54,659 nt of DNA from Gemmatimonadota bacterium (GTDB lineage: Bacteria > Latescibacterota > UBA2968): contig JAPOXY010000057.1 of the NCBI GenBank assembly GCA_026706845.1, positions 1 to 54,659 on the forward strand, read 5' to 3'. Shown one piece after another: positions 8,066-16,671 of the stretch. A program made the translations under genes and the position numbers. Below the pieces are notes generated by a model that saw only the letters and a program-made list of their open reading frames with translations, did no database searches and was not told the DNA's origin. Within the stretch, counting starts at the first letter, position 1. Each line of letters begins with the position of its first letter.

Positions 8066-9991
8066 CTATACCCGCTCCACCCAGATCGGAGACGACCAGC
8101 CCATCTCGGCATCGGTCTGAATTACGCGGATGTAGTAATAGGCATTCGCCTCAAGTGCTGTGGTGTCCAGCCACTGCAAGCGATAGATATCCTGTCTATC
8201 CCGGTGGGGGGGCGTTCCAGTCTCAACGACCTTCCCGTTCTGCACGACCTCAACGCGATCAATCGCGTCTGTACCCCGGACGTAGGCATAGATTTCTCTC
8301 GGTACCTCGCCCCTCTCGACCTCCAGAATGCTCCCCATAGGCTGATCGTTGAGTGTGAAGTCCAGGATAATGCGAGCACCCGTAGTGCCGTAACAGCGAC
8401 GGCTTTTGAGCGCATCGAACAGCGCCTCCCGTGTTAACTCGGGCGCCCAGACCGCTGCAAGTCCCCCTGGAAAAGGCGTATGGGCCTGTCGGTCGTGCTG
8501 ATAGCTCCGTCCCGGCATGCCCACATGGTTGTCGCTGCTGGCGATCATACCCAGTCGGTAACCCCGTCTCAGTGCCTCCCATGCCCCAGCCCCCGGCGTC
8601 ATCCCCTTGTCCCACCGGTCCATTGAGGGATTTTCAGATTGTCCCCAGCACGAATAGATCTCCATCAAAGGCTCCAGGTCCGGATCGTGAAGTGACCAAT
8701 CCGTCCACGTCTTGACGTGATGCGGGATCAGCATCACATCCTTCCGTCCCCGATAGTACTCGTACAGAAAATCGGGCATATAGCTGAACGTCCCGGCATC
8801 CTGAGGCGGCTCAACCGCAACGTCCCGAAAATACACATTCCGATGGCCCACTGGAGAGCCGGCCTCATAGGACTTGAACGTCACAAATTCTCCCGGTCTG
8901 TAATACTCGATAGCCTTCTGCTGGAGAAGCTCCCAGCCCACGCCTGTAATCGCGCCCTGATCGGTAATGGCCACAAAATCGAGCAGCGACACATCCCGGG
9001 CGTACTGATACACATCGTCCGGCGTGCCGCAGGAAATGCCCTTGGACCAGCCCGGTTGGCGGGCGTCCTTTTTTTGCGAGTGCATCACGTGATATTCGCT
9101 CTGAGCGTGCAGATCCCCCCAGAAAAGCTGCAAATTTTTCTCATCCGAGTGAATGCACGGATTGGAAGTCCCCCATATCTGTTCTCCCTCCGAATCGGTC
9201 AGCGTCACGCCCTCAAAAACGGCTCCCGAATTTTCCAGTTCCACTTTAACCGGCTGCAATCCGGAAAATTGGATATTATCCACCTGGCGCCAGCGCGCGT
9301 CGCGCAGGACCAGGGACCTGGGCGGATCGTCCTTCGGACGGCAGTGACAGGCATCTGTCAGGGCAATCCGCACCGGGGGTACGGGCCCTGTAATCACTGA
9401 TGGGACTACTACGTTGGCCCGTGCAGGAGCGCCTGACACCACGTCCAGTTCAACCGGCGCCCCTCTGGGGCGCACCCAATTCCCATCGCCCGGATCCACA
9501 TATACCGAAATCGTTAGTTCTTCTTCCGGAAAGGTTTGAATCCGTACACCGCGTCTCACAAATCGGGGGTCACCGTAAGTCAACACAATCTGGTCTCCTC
9601 CGGCCAGAGGCCCATCCTCTACCGTCGCCGTGATCCACCATCGCCAATACGCCTCCGCCGGGTCTTCATCGGGAATCAACATGCGCTCCATCGTTTCCAG
9701 GTGCAGCACAGCGTCCCCCTGGGTGACCACCTCTGCTGTCGTGTTGACCGAATGAAAGGGGGCGTACTTTCGATCTTTTCCCCGCACCAATTCGTCCCAG
9801 TATCGGAGTTGGGGCACCACAACAGGCTCCCACCCGGTATTGGGCATCCCAACACGCAACCGCGCACCTTCAGCCAGGCCGTCCACGCCTGTTGTAAGCG
9901 TTAATGTCAAGGTCACATATGAGCCGGTGACAAAGGGTCCCTCTGGTGAAAGCGTCACTTGACCAGTCGCGTCGTCCTGAGAAAAAATCAT
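8066..9991 (-). CDS. DUF3604 family protein, PHP-like hydrolase fold
   Basis: A 641-residue protein. The first ~285 residues are beta-rich (FVTGSYVTLTLTLTTG and following) and look Ig-like. The second half has the DUF3604 hallmarks: FWGDLHAQSEYH (metal-binding DLH near residue 295), FVAITDQGA, IPHHVKTWTDW and IASSDNHVGMPG. This spread of H and D resembles a PHP-type metal-dependent hydrolase. A C-terminal beta domain ends at YYYIRVIQTD. No signal peptide is visible. The ATG at 9991 has GAGG eight bases upstream. It is the last gene of the large minus-strand block, 68 bases after the enolase-superfamily gene. DUF3604 proteins have no settled function. Confidence 0.75.
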   Translation of the reverse strand: MIFSQDDATGQVTLSPEGPFVTGSYVTLTLTLTTGVDGLAEGARLRVGMPNTGWEPVVVPQLRYWDELVRGKDRKYAPFHSVNTTAEVVTQGDAVLHLETMERMLIPDEDPAEAYWRWWITATVEDGPLAGGDQIVLTYGDPRFVRRGVRIQTFPEEELTISVYVDPGDGNWVRPRGAPVELDVVSGAPARANVVVPSVITGPVPPVRIALTDACHCRPKDDPPRSLVLRDARWRQVDNIQFSGLQPVKVELENSGAVFEGVTLTDSEGEQIWGTSNPCIHSDEKNLQLFWGDLHAQSEYHVMHSQKKDARQPGWSKGISCGTPDDVYQYARDVSLLDFVAITDQGAITGVGWELLQQKAIEYYRPGEFVTFKSYEAGSPVGHRNVYFRDVAVEPPQDAGTFSYMPDFLYEYYRGRKDVMLIPHHVKTWTDWSLHDPDLEPLMEIYSCWGQSENPSMDRWDKGMTPGAGAWEALRRGYRLGMIASSDNHVGMPGRSYQHDRQAHTPFPGGLAAVWAPELTREALFDALKSRRCYGTTGARIILDFTLNDQPMGSILEVERGEVPREIYAYVRGTDAIDRVEVVQNGKVVETGTPPHRDRQDIYRLQWLDTTALEANAYYYIRVIQTDAEMGWSSPIWVERV

Positions 9992-10059
9992 ACCCATCAC
10001 CTCGTTCAAGTCCGGCTATCGATCGCTCATTGATTGACGATCTCAACGGATATTACCTG

Positions 10060-11226
10060 TTATGGATAAATCACATATTGAGATAGGGCATCTTCATCCA
10101 TCTCAATCCCCAGCCCCGACCCTTCGGGCAGGTGGAAATGGCCCTCCTCACACACGATAGGCCGTTTCAAAAACTGGTTGGAAAGACCGAGCATCAGCGG
10201 TTGATACTCCTGGAAAATCAAATTTGGAATGGCCAATGCCACATGGATTGAAGCCGCGATACTGGGCGGCAGACAGATCCCTGCATGCAGCGCAATGGGG
10301 ATATTGAACGTCTCGGCCAGATCGGCAATTTTCCTGGTTTCCGTAATTCCGCAACGCCCCACATCGGGCTGTGCGATATCCAGCCCCCGCGCCTGAAACC
10401 AGTTGAGAAATTGGTACCGCGTTGTCTCGGTCTCTCCGGCTGCAACGAACATATCCAGTTCCCGAGCAATCTCCGCGTGGCCTTCAATATCCTCCGGGCT
10501 GGTCGGCGTTTCAAACCAGAACACCCCCAGCCGCTCCAGGTGCCGTCCCAATTGCAGGGCCGTCGGTGTGTCATAATTCCACAGTGCATCTACCATCAGC
10601 CGGACATTCGGCCCCACCGCATCTCGAATTCCCTCAACGTGTTTTAAATCTCTTTCAATTCCGAAGCCCAAAAACATCTTGAGTGCCCGGAAACCGTCCG
10701 ATATATGCCCGCGTGCCGTCTCTGCCATTTCCTCAATTGAGTTTCCCCGCACCCCCGAAACATAAACCGGTACTCGATCCCGAAAAGCCCCGCCGAGAAG
10801 TTCTACTACCGGCGCACCCAGCTTCTGCCCCTGGATATCCCACAGGGCGGAATCTACCGCTGCAAGGCCGTGTACCATAAACCCGGAGTAGTGTCCCCGC
10901 AGGTTCATCGCGTGATACATCTCGTGTTTCAATACTCCCCACTCGGCCGGGTCTCTTCCGATCAGAATCGGCCTTAGCACCTTGTCGATTACCATCGCCG
11001 TCACCTCCGGGCCGATTGGTGCCTGTCCCTCTCCCCACCCCACAATGCCACAGTCGGTCTCCACTTTGACCAGCGTCGTCTCGGTCTGGCGGGAATAGAG
11101 TCCGCGCCATCCCGGCTGCACATCGTAGGTCCGCTCCTTCGCCTGCTCTTCTTCCACTCCCTTTCCGCCAAAGGTATCTTCCCGGGGAATTTTAATCGCC
11201 ATCGGCTTGATATCGGTAATTTTCAT
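10060..11226 (-). CDS. Enolase-superfamily (mandelate racemase/MLE) dehydratase
   Basis: A 388-residue member of the mandelate racemase/muconate lactonizing group, whose enzymes abstract a proton alpha to a carboxylate. The three metal ligands are visible as MVDALWNY (D), WFETPTSPED (E) and AAGETETT (E). The barrel also carries ALKMF (acid/base lysine on strand 2), IAQPDVGRCG (D) and IALHAGICLPP (general-base H). The second lysine of the common KxK motif is replaced (KMF). Sugar-acid dehydratases such as galactonate or gluconate dehydratase share this layout. It starts 11 bases after the CRTAC1 gene. The order suggests dehydration of an aldonic or uronic acid, but the actual substrate is inference. 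Confidence 0.85.
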   Translation of the reverse strand: MKITDIKPMAIKIPREDTFGGKGVEEEQAKERTYDVQPGWRGLYSRQTETTLVKVETDCGIVGWGEGQAPIGPEVTAMVIDKVLRPILIGRDPAEWGVLKHEMYHAMNLRGHYSGFMVHGLAAVDSALWDIQGQKLGAPVVELLGGAFRDRVPVYVSGVRGNSIEEMAETARGHISDGFRALKMFLGFGIERDLKHVEGIRDAVGPNVRLMVDALWNYDTPTALQLGRHLERLGVFWFETPTSPEDIEGHAEIARELDMFVAAGETETTRYQFLNWFQARGLDIAQPDVGRCGITETRKIADLAETFNIPIALHAGICLPPSIAASIHVALAIPNLIFQEYQPLMLGLSNQFLKRPIVCEEGHFHLPEGSGLGIEMDEDALSQYVIYP

Positions 11227-11237
11227 CTTTTTATCCC

Positions 11238-12956
11238 TTATGGGCCTGTCTGTTCAGTCACAGTCCAAACCTGGTTGACGGGTATATTTTTCAGTACCTG
11301 TACCGTTCCGCTGGGCCACCGAATCATCAGGGTATCCACTGTTGAACGACTGCCCAACCCGAAGTGAACCCGGAGATCGTTCTGAGAGAGATAGCTGGAT
11401 CCGCTCCGCACCTCCTTCACCTGCCTCAACCTCCCGGAGACCACCCTTACTTTGGCGCCAATTCCATCCCGGTTGCTCACCGTCCCCACAGTTCGGACTG
11501 TCAGATAGTTGTTCTGATTTCCCCCGTCGTTGCGCAGCAGGTCCGCCCGCTCGTTGGAGTTGAGGACAAACAGATCGACATCCCCGTCGTTGTCATAATC
11601 CCCGAACGCCGTCCCCCGACTGGCTTTCACAAGGCGCATCCCATCTCCGGATTTCAGGGAAGCGTCGGCGAACGTCCCATCCCCGTTATTGCAAAAAAGG
11701 AGATTACGCTGTGGATAAGAGGTTGATCCGTCCAGCTTTTCGATGTTGTCCTGCACGTGACCGTTGGCCGCGAAGAGGTCGCTGTACCCGTCGTTGTTAT
11801 AATCGAAAAAACCGACTCCCCATCCGAGGTAAGGCCGGGTGACCCTGCCTGTACCGGAGGCAAATGACACATCGATGAATGTTCCATCCCCGTTGTTGCG
11901 GTAGAGGGTATAAGTCTCATGCTGGAAATTGGTGACAATCAGATCCATCCATCCGTCGTTGTCGTAATCGCCGGCAGCCACGCCCATGCCTCCCTCCTCC
12001 TGGCCGTTCTCGTTGTAACCGACCCCGGAGATCAATCCCACATCGGTGAATGTCCCGTCTCCGTTGTTCCGATAGAGGAAATTTCCAACCATATCGTTGG
12101 CCACATACAGATCGAGATCTCCATCGTCGTCGTAGTCTGTGACGACTACACCCAGGCTTTTCCCTTCGGTATTGGCTACACCCGCCGCATCGGCTACATC
12201 GGTGAATGTCCCATCCCCGTTGTTCCGATAGAGTCGGTCGGGCGCACCATTGAAGTTGTGCGGATGGGGATATGTCTTCAGGTCCGAGGCACCGGCGCCC
12301 TGATAATCGACGATATAGGGGATCAGATCAATTCGCGGATCGTCCAATGAGTAATCGAGGTAGTTGGCCACATAGAGGTCCAGATCCCCGTCGTTATCGT
12401 AGTCCAGAAACGAGCACCCCGATCCCCAGTGGCTGTCGCCCACGGCGGCGCGCTCCGTCACATCGGTGAATGTTCCATCCCCGTTGTTTCGATAGAGGAT
12501 GTTGGAACCGTAATTGGTCACATAGAGGTCTAGATCCCCGTCGTTGTCATAGTCGCCGGTGGCGCATCCCGTTCCGTATCCCGTGTCGCCCACGGCGGCG
12601 CGCTCCGTCACATCGGTGAATGTTCCATCCCCATTGTTCCGATAAAGCCTGTTCGTCGGCGTCTCATTTCCTACAAACTCCGGAAGTGGGGCACCATTGA
12701 CAGCATACAGGTCCAGGTCGCCATCGCCATCGCAGTCAAAAAAAGCGCAGCCTGCCCCCATCGTCTCTACAAAGTACTTTTGCCCACTCCCTCCGTGGAC
12801 GTGGTGGAATTCGACCCCCGCCTGAACCGTGATATCCACAAATCGAACGCCCTGTGCATCGCCTGGATCCCGTTTTGGGCTACAAGTCAGGCCAAATAAC
12901 GCGACGAGAATCATGAAACGGGTTGTCCACACTCGCGCTGATTGAAACCAGAACAT
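11238..12956 (-). CDS. CRTAC1 family FG-GAP/VCBS repeat protein with ASPIC/UnbV domain
   Basis: A 572-residue exported beta-propeller. Residues about 12-25 are a hydrophobic export signal ending near a cysteine (FGLTC), possibly a lipoprotein though the lipobox is poor. Six copies of an LYRNNGDGTFTDV-type unit alternate with calcium-binding DYDNDGDLDLYV loops. The C-terminal ASPIC/UnbV domain shows GIGAKVRV, YLSQNDLRVHFGLG and IRWPSG. Such proteins bind ligands or surfaces outside the cytoplasm. It follows the TPR gene by 56 bases. Two adjacent repeat units are nearly identical in DNA, pointing to recent duplication. Confidence 0.85.
   Translation of the reverse strand: MFWFQSARVWTTRFMILVALFGLTCSPKRDPGDAQGVRFVDITVQAGVEFHHVHGGSGQKYFVETMGAGCAFFDCDGDGDLDLYAVNGAPLPEFVGNETPTNRLYRNNGDGTFTDVTERAAVGDTGYGTGCATGDYDNDGDLDLYVTNYGSNILYRNNGDGTFTDVTERAAVGDSHWGSGCSFLDYDNDGDLDLYVANYLDYSLDDPRIDLIPYIVDYQGAGASDLKTYPHPHNFNGAPDRLYRNNGDGTFTDVADAAGVANTEGKSLGVVVTDYDDDGDLDLYVANDMVGNFLYRNNGDGTFTDVGLISGVGYNENGQEEGGMGVAAGDYDNDGWMDLIVTNFQHETYTLYRNNGDGTFIDVSFASGTGRVTRPYLGWGVGFFDYNNDGYSDLFAANGHVQDNIEKLDGSTSYPQRNLLFCNNGDGTFADASLKSGDGMRLVKASRGTAFGDYDNDGDVDLFVLNSNERADLLRNDGGNQNNYLTVRTVGTVSNRDGIGAKVRVVSGRLRQVKEVRSGSSYLSQNDLRVHFGLGSRSTVDTLMIRWPSGTVQVLKNIPVNQVWTVTEQTGP
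12435..12645 (-). repeat. Near-identical FG-GAP repeat units at 150-base spacing
   Basis: A stretch of about 60 bases beginning GTCGCCCACGGCGG at 12435 recurs at 12585 with only a few differences. It encodes successive copies of TFTDVTERAAVGD. The spacing is 150 bases, or 50 codons, one propeller unit. Confidence 0.85.
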
Positions 12957-13012
12957 CCTGAACGATCCTTTCTATCCACCTTGCAGGTCCCAACACATCC
13001 GTAACGCCACCT

Positions 13013-14356
13013 TTAGGGCGTTTTGCGTGCGATCTCTTCTGCCTCTTCCAAATTTCTTTTCGTTTCGGGATCGGTCGGGTCGATCGCAAGCGCCGCCTTC
13101 CAGGCCGCCACTGCTTCCAGCAATCGCCCTTGCGCTGCATAGATGACCCCGAGGTTGTTATGGGCTTTCAACAGATGGGGATCCAGCGCAATCGCCCGTT
13201 GATATTCGGCCATCGCCTTATCCAGCACCCCCTGCTTCTGATGTACTGCACCCAACTCAACATGTGCTGGCGCAAACTCGGCGTTCAGCGCAATCGCCCG
13301 TTGAAACGCCGTTTCGGCCTCCCGATATTTGTCCTGCTGTGCATAGACCAGGCCCAGATTGTGATGTGCATCTACTGAAACCGAGTCCAGCCCGATCGCC
13401 TTCTGAAATGCTGTTTCGGCCTCCCGATACATGCCTTGCTGTGCATAGACCAGGCCCAGATTGTGATGTGCATCTACCGAAACTGAGTCCAGCGCAATCG
13501 CCCGTTGAAACGTCCTGGCAGCCCGCTCAAACCTTTCGTAGCGCGCGTGGATCACTCCCAACTCAACGTAAACAGAGGGATCATTGGGACTTTGTCGAAG
13601 GACGGTTTCCGCCTGTTCTACCTCTTCCATATACGCATACAGCCGTTTGAATATCTCCAACTCCCGCTCTCCCTCGTCGGTTTTTCCCTGTCTCATGTAG
13701 GCCATACCCAAACCGTAGTGGGACTTCGCGTGTTCCGGATCGATCTCCAGAGTTCGTTCGTACGCCTGAATGGCCTCCGAATACTTGCGCTGTTTTGAAT
13801 AAGCATTTCCCAGCGCGTAGTGGGCATCTCGATAGTCTGGATCGCGCTGTATCGCCTTTTTGTATTCCGCTATGGCCCGGGCATACTCCTTTCCCTCCAT
13901 GTAGATTTCTCCCAGATTGTAATATACCTGGGTCAGATCCGGGTTGATCGCGACCACCTTTTCATAGGCCCGAATTGCCTCCGTGTACTCGCCCTGCTGT
14001 GCAAGAACCCGGCCGAGGTTATAGGAGGCCTCCACAAAATCTGGCCTCAGACCGATCACCTTGCGGAAGGCCTCCACCGCCTCATCATATTTGCCATGGG
14101 ATGTGTGAACAAGGCCCAAACCAAAGTAGGGCATCGGAGAATCCGGATCTAATTCGACTGCTTTTTGGAAGACCTCCATTGCCTTGTCGCGGTCGCCTTG
14201 GTTTAAGTGAACCATCCCTAAATGATACCTTATCTCCCCCCTGGACATGCCCTTCTCCTTTTCGGGATACGGCCAGAGGTAGATGATAAGCCCGATCAAC
14301 AGGAGGAGTACAGCGTATATCCAACCTTTTTTCCATTTTTTTAAGCTGGCATTCAC
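13013..14356 (-). CDS. Membrane-anchored TPR protein
   Basis: A 447-residue protein with one N-terminal transmembrane segment (residues about 11-29, WIYAVLLLLIGLIIYLWPY) followed by roughly a dozen 34-residue tetratricopeptide repeats to the C-terminus (AYYNLG/A-type helices such as YYNLGEIYMEGKEYARAI). TPRs are protein-protein scaffolds; the domain would face the periplasm or cytoplasm depending on topology. The start is GTG at 14356, overlapping the upstream TGA in a GTGA junction, with AGGAG seven bases upstream. It lies between two CRTAC1-type genes, the first of which has its own TPRs, so the three probably form one envelope complex. Two repeats are almost identical at the DNA level. Confidence 0.9.
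   Translation of the reverse strand: MNASLKKWKKGWIYAVLLLLIGLIIYLWPYPEKEKGMSRGEIRYHLGMVHLNQGDRDKAMEVFQKAVELDPDSPMPYFGLGLVHTSHGKYDEAVEAFRKVIGLRPDFVEASYNLGRVLAQQGEYTEAIRAYEKVVAINPDLTQVYYNLGEIYMEGKEYARAIAEYKKAIQRDPDYRDAHYALGNAYSKQRKYSEAIQAYERTLEIDPEHAKSHYGLGMAYMRQGKTDEGERELEIFKRLYAYMEEVEQAETVLRQSPNDPSVYVELGVIHARYERFERAARTFQRAIALDSVSVDAHHNLGLVYAQQGMYREAETAFQKAIGLDSVSVDAHHNLGLVYAQQDKYREAETAFQRAIALNAEFAPAHVELGAVHQKQGVLDKAMAEYQRAIALDPHLLKAHNNLGVIYAAQGRLLEAVAAWKAALAIDPTDPETKRNLEEAEEIARKTP
13335..13538 (-). repeat. Tandem 102-base TPR unit duplication
   Basis: The segments 13335-13436 and 13437-13538 are near-identical over the first two thirds and in phase with the 34-residue TPR. They encode the repeated phrase DSVSVDAHHNLGLVYAQQ. 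This indicates recent in-frame expansion. Confidence 0.85.
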
Positions 14357-16635
14357 AATTCCTCTCCTTCCGTCACCGTGAGGACCTGATTTACCTGGAG
14401 ATTCTCAAATCGTTGAACCACACCGCTCGGCCATCGAATCTCCAGAAGGTCCACGCGCTTGTTGGACCCCAACCCGAACTCCAGCGGAAGGCTATTCGTA
14501 GATCCGAAGCCGCATCCCCCGCTGACCTCTGCGTACAATAACAGCGACCCCGCACGCACGGTCACCGCCGCCCCAATTCCATCCCGGTTGCTCTGAGTTC
14601 CAACCGTTTTAACCACCAGCCAGGTGTTGGAATTCCCTTCGTTGCGATATAAGCGATTCACCCATTGATCCCCTATGAACGCCCCCCCAACAGGGACGTA
14701 AATATCCAAATCACCGTCACCATCATAATCTGCAAGGGTCACACCATGCCCCTTTCCGACCTGTTCGACTACGGCGGTAGCCGCGGTCACATCCGTAAAG
14801 GTCCCATCCCCGTTGTTGCGGTAAAGGGCATCGGGTTCTAACCGCCCCATCTCCGGGCCCCCGTTGGCCAGATAGAGGTCCTGATATCCATCCTGGTCAA
14901 TATCGCCAAAGTTGGCCCCCATCGACCCGAAGGCCTTGTTCAGCCCCGCCTGGATAGTCACATCCGCAAAGGTTCCATCCCCGTTATTGCGGTAGAGCAC
15001 AGGCGTGCTATAATAAGCGTCCGGACCTGTTTCTCCGTCAACCTGACTCTGGATATAATCGGTGAAATCGGCCATAGATGAAAAGAAAAGATCGAGATCC
15101 GCATCGTTGTCATAGTCCAAAAAAAACGTCACAAATCCCTTCCGTCTTGAGGCGACTCCGGCTCGCTCGCTCACATCTGTAAAGGTCCCATCCCCATTGT
15201 TGTGATAAAGGACATTGGGCTCCGTATGATTGACGACATACAGATCCAGGTAACCATCTTTATCGTAATCTCCAAAGGCTGTCCCGATAGCTGATCGGGT
15301 GTCTGCAACACCTGCTTGAGCGGCAACATTGGTGAAACTGCCGTCGCCATTGTTGTGATAGAGCACGTTGGGTGACGCATCTCCGACCACACCGTTGGCG
15401 ATGTAAAGGTCGAGAGCCCCGTCATTGTTGTAATCCCCCCAGGCAGCGCCAAAGCTCGACCCGGAATCTCCTGCGCCAGCACTCGCCGTCACATCGGTGA
15501 AGGTTCCATCCCCATTGTTCCGATAGAGCGAATTCGACTTCTTACCAAACCAGCCGTCCCGAGTTACGTAGAGATCCAGGTCCCCGTCGTTATCGTAGTC
15601 GGCAAACAGAGACGCGAAACCGCCCGGCATATCGGCCAATCCCGCCTGGACAGCCACATCAGTGAAGTTGCCATCTCCGTTGTTTCGATAGAGAGCCTGA
15701 GGCGCATAATGTCCCAGGGCGAAAATATCCAGGTCCCCATCGTTGTCATAGTCTCCCCAGGCACTGCCTCGTCCGCCATCCACCTTCGCGACTCCCACCC
15801 GGGAAGCGATATCGGTAAACAGAGGGAGAGAAACTCCGAAATCCTCGTGGAAAAGCCTGAGTCTATATCTCTCCTCCAAATCCTCTGGATATCCGCCTTC
15901 CCGATCGTAGGCGAGTTTAAGGGCCCATTTGGCCTCCAGGCTGCCCGGCCTGATTTTAAGGGCCTCTTTCAAAGCGGGAATAGCCTTGCGGTAATCCTGG
16001 CTTCGGAGATGGGCAACCCCGAGTTGATATTGGGCTTCAAAATGTTGGGGATAATGCGGGGTAATTGATGCGAAGCGCTCTGCGGCTTTAGAAAATTGAC
16101 CGAGTCTGAGTTCGACGATACCCAGCTGAAAGGAAGCGCCTACATGATCGGGATTCACTTCCAGCACCTTCTCAAATTGCCTCTTGGCCTCCTCCAGGTT
16201 GGGAAGCATCCCTCCCGCGATCCCCAGGAGGTAGCCAACCTTCATCCGTGCATCCGCAGGGATACCGTCTGGATCGGTCAAAAGCACCTGCTGGATCTCC
16301 TGTCGGGAGTCGAAGAACCGCCCCTCAGTCGCCAGAACCTCCGCAAGCACAAGACGGGCTTCGACCCGATCCGGCTCGATCTTGATTGCCTGGTGGAGCA
16401 CATCGGCCGCTCGCCCCAACATCGGCTGCCGCAGATATATCTCTGCCAGCCGCACGCGGGCATCGTAGTGGGAGGCGTCGAGTTCCAGACAGCGCCGGAA
16501 TGCCTGGACCGCCTGCTTGTGCTGGCTCTGATCCATAGATTTGACTCCGCGCCGATAATGCGCCTCGACCTCTTCCTGATCCGAAGTTAGAGCCCAGACC
16601 GGAACCGCGATCAGCAACAACAAGAAAACCCGCAT
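14353..16635 (-). CDS. Exported TPR plus FG-GAP (CRTAC1/ASPIC-UnbV) protein
   Basis: A 760-residue secreted protein. The signal peptide is MRVFLLLLIAVPVWA. Residues about 20-240 are tetratricopeptide repeats. From about 265 onward an FG-GAP/VCBS propeller carries six LYRNNGDGTFTDV-type units and calcium-binding DYDNDGDLDLYV loops. The ASPIC/UnbV C-terminal domain has GIGAAVTVRAG, LEFGLGS and IRWPSGVV. I chose the ATG at 16635 because GGAGG sits six bases before it; an ATG two codons earlier abuts that site. It starts 36 bases after the ABC ATPase gene and overlaps the following TPR gene, so it is in the sugar-importer transcript. The protein may bind or organise substrate at the cell surface; this is inference. 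Confidence 0.9.
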   Translation of the reverse strand: MRVFLLLLIAVPVWALTSDQEEVEAHYRRGVKSMDQSQHKQAVQAFRRCLELDASHYDARVRLAEIYLRQPMLGRAADVLHQAIKIEPDRVEARLVLAEVLATEGRFFDSRQEIQQVLLTDPDGIPADARMKVGYLLGIAGGMLPNLEEAKRQFEKVLEVNPDHVGASFQLGIVELRLGQFSKAAERFASITPHYPQHFEAQYQLGVAHLRSQDYRKAIPALKEALKIRPGSLEAKWALKLAYDREGGYPEDLEERYRLRLFHEDFGVSLPLFTDIASRVGVAKVDGGRGSAWGDYDNDGDLDIFALGHYAPQALYRNNGDGNFTDVAVQAGLADMPGGFASLFADYDNDGDLDLYVTRDGWFGKKSNSLYRNNGDGTFTDVTASAGAGDSGSSFGAAWGDYNNDGALDLYIANGVVGDASPNVLYHNNGDGSFTNVAAQAGVADTRSAIGTAFGDYDKDGYLDLYVVNHTEPNVLYHNNGDGTFTDVSERAGVASRRKGFVTFFLDYDNDADLDLFFSSMADFTDYIQSQVDGETGPDAYYSTPVLYRNNGDGTFADVTIQAGLNKAFGSMGANFGDIDQDGYQDLYLANGGPEMGRLEPDALYRNNGDGTFTDVTAATAVVEQVGKGHGVTLADYDGDGDLDIYVPVGGAFIGDQWVNRLYRNEGNSNTWLVVKTVGTQSNRDGIGAAVTVRAGSLLLYAEVSGGCGFGSTNSLPLEFGLGSNKRVDLLEIRWPSGVVQRFENLQVNQVLTVTEGEEL

Positions 16636-16671
16636 TTCCATCCTCCATCTCTATTCAGGTTGAAACAGATT

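Noticed and set aside
11642-12660. Regularly spaced near-identical motifs resembling a repeat array
   Set aside because: They encode FG-GAP propeller units in frame (about 50-60 codons each) and lack CRISPR-like unit length, spacers or leader; no cas genes are present.
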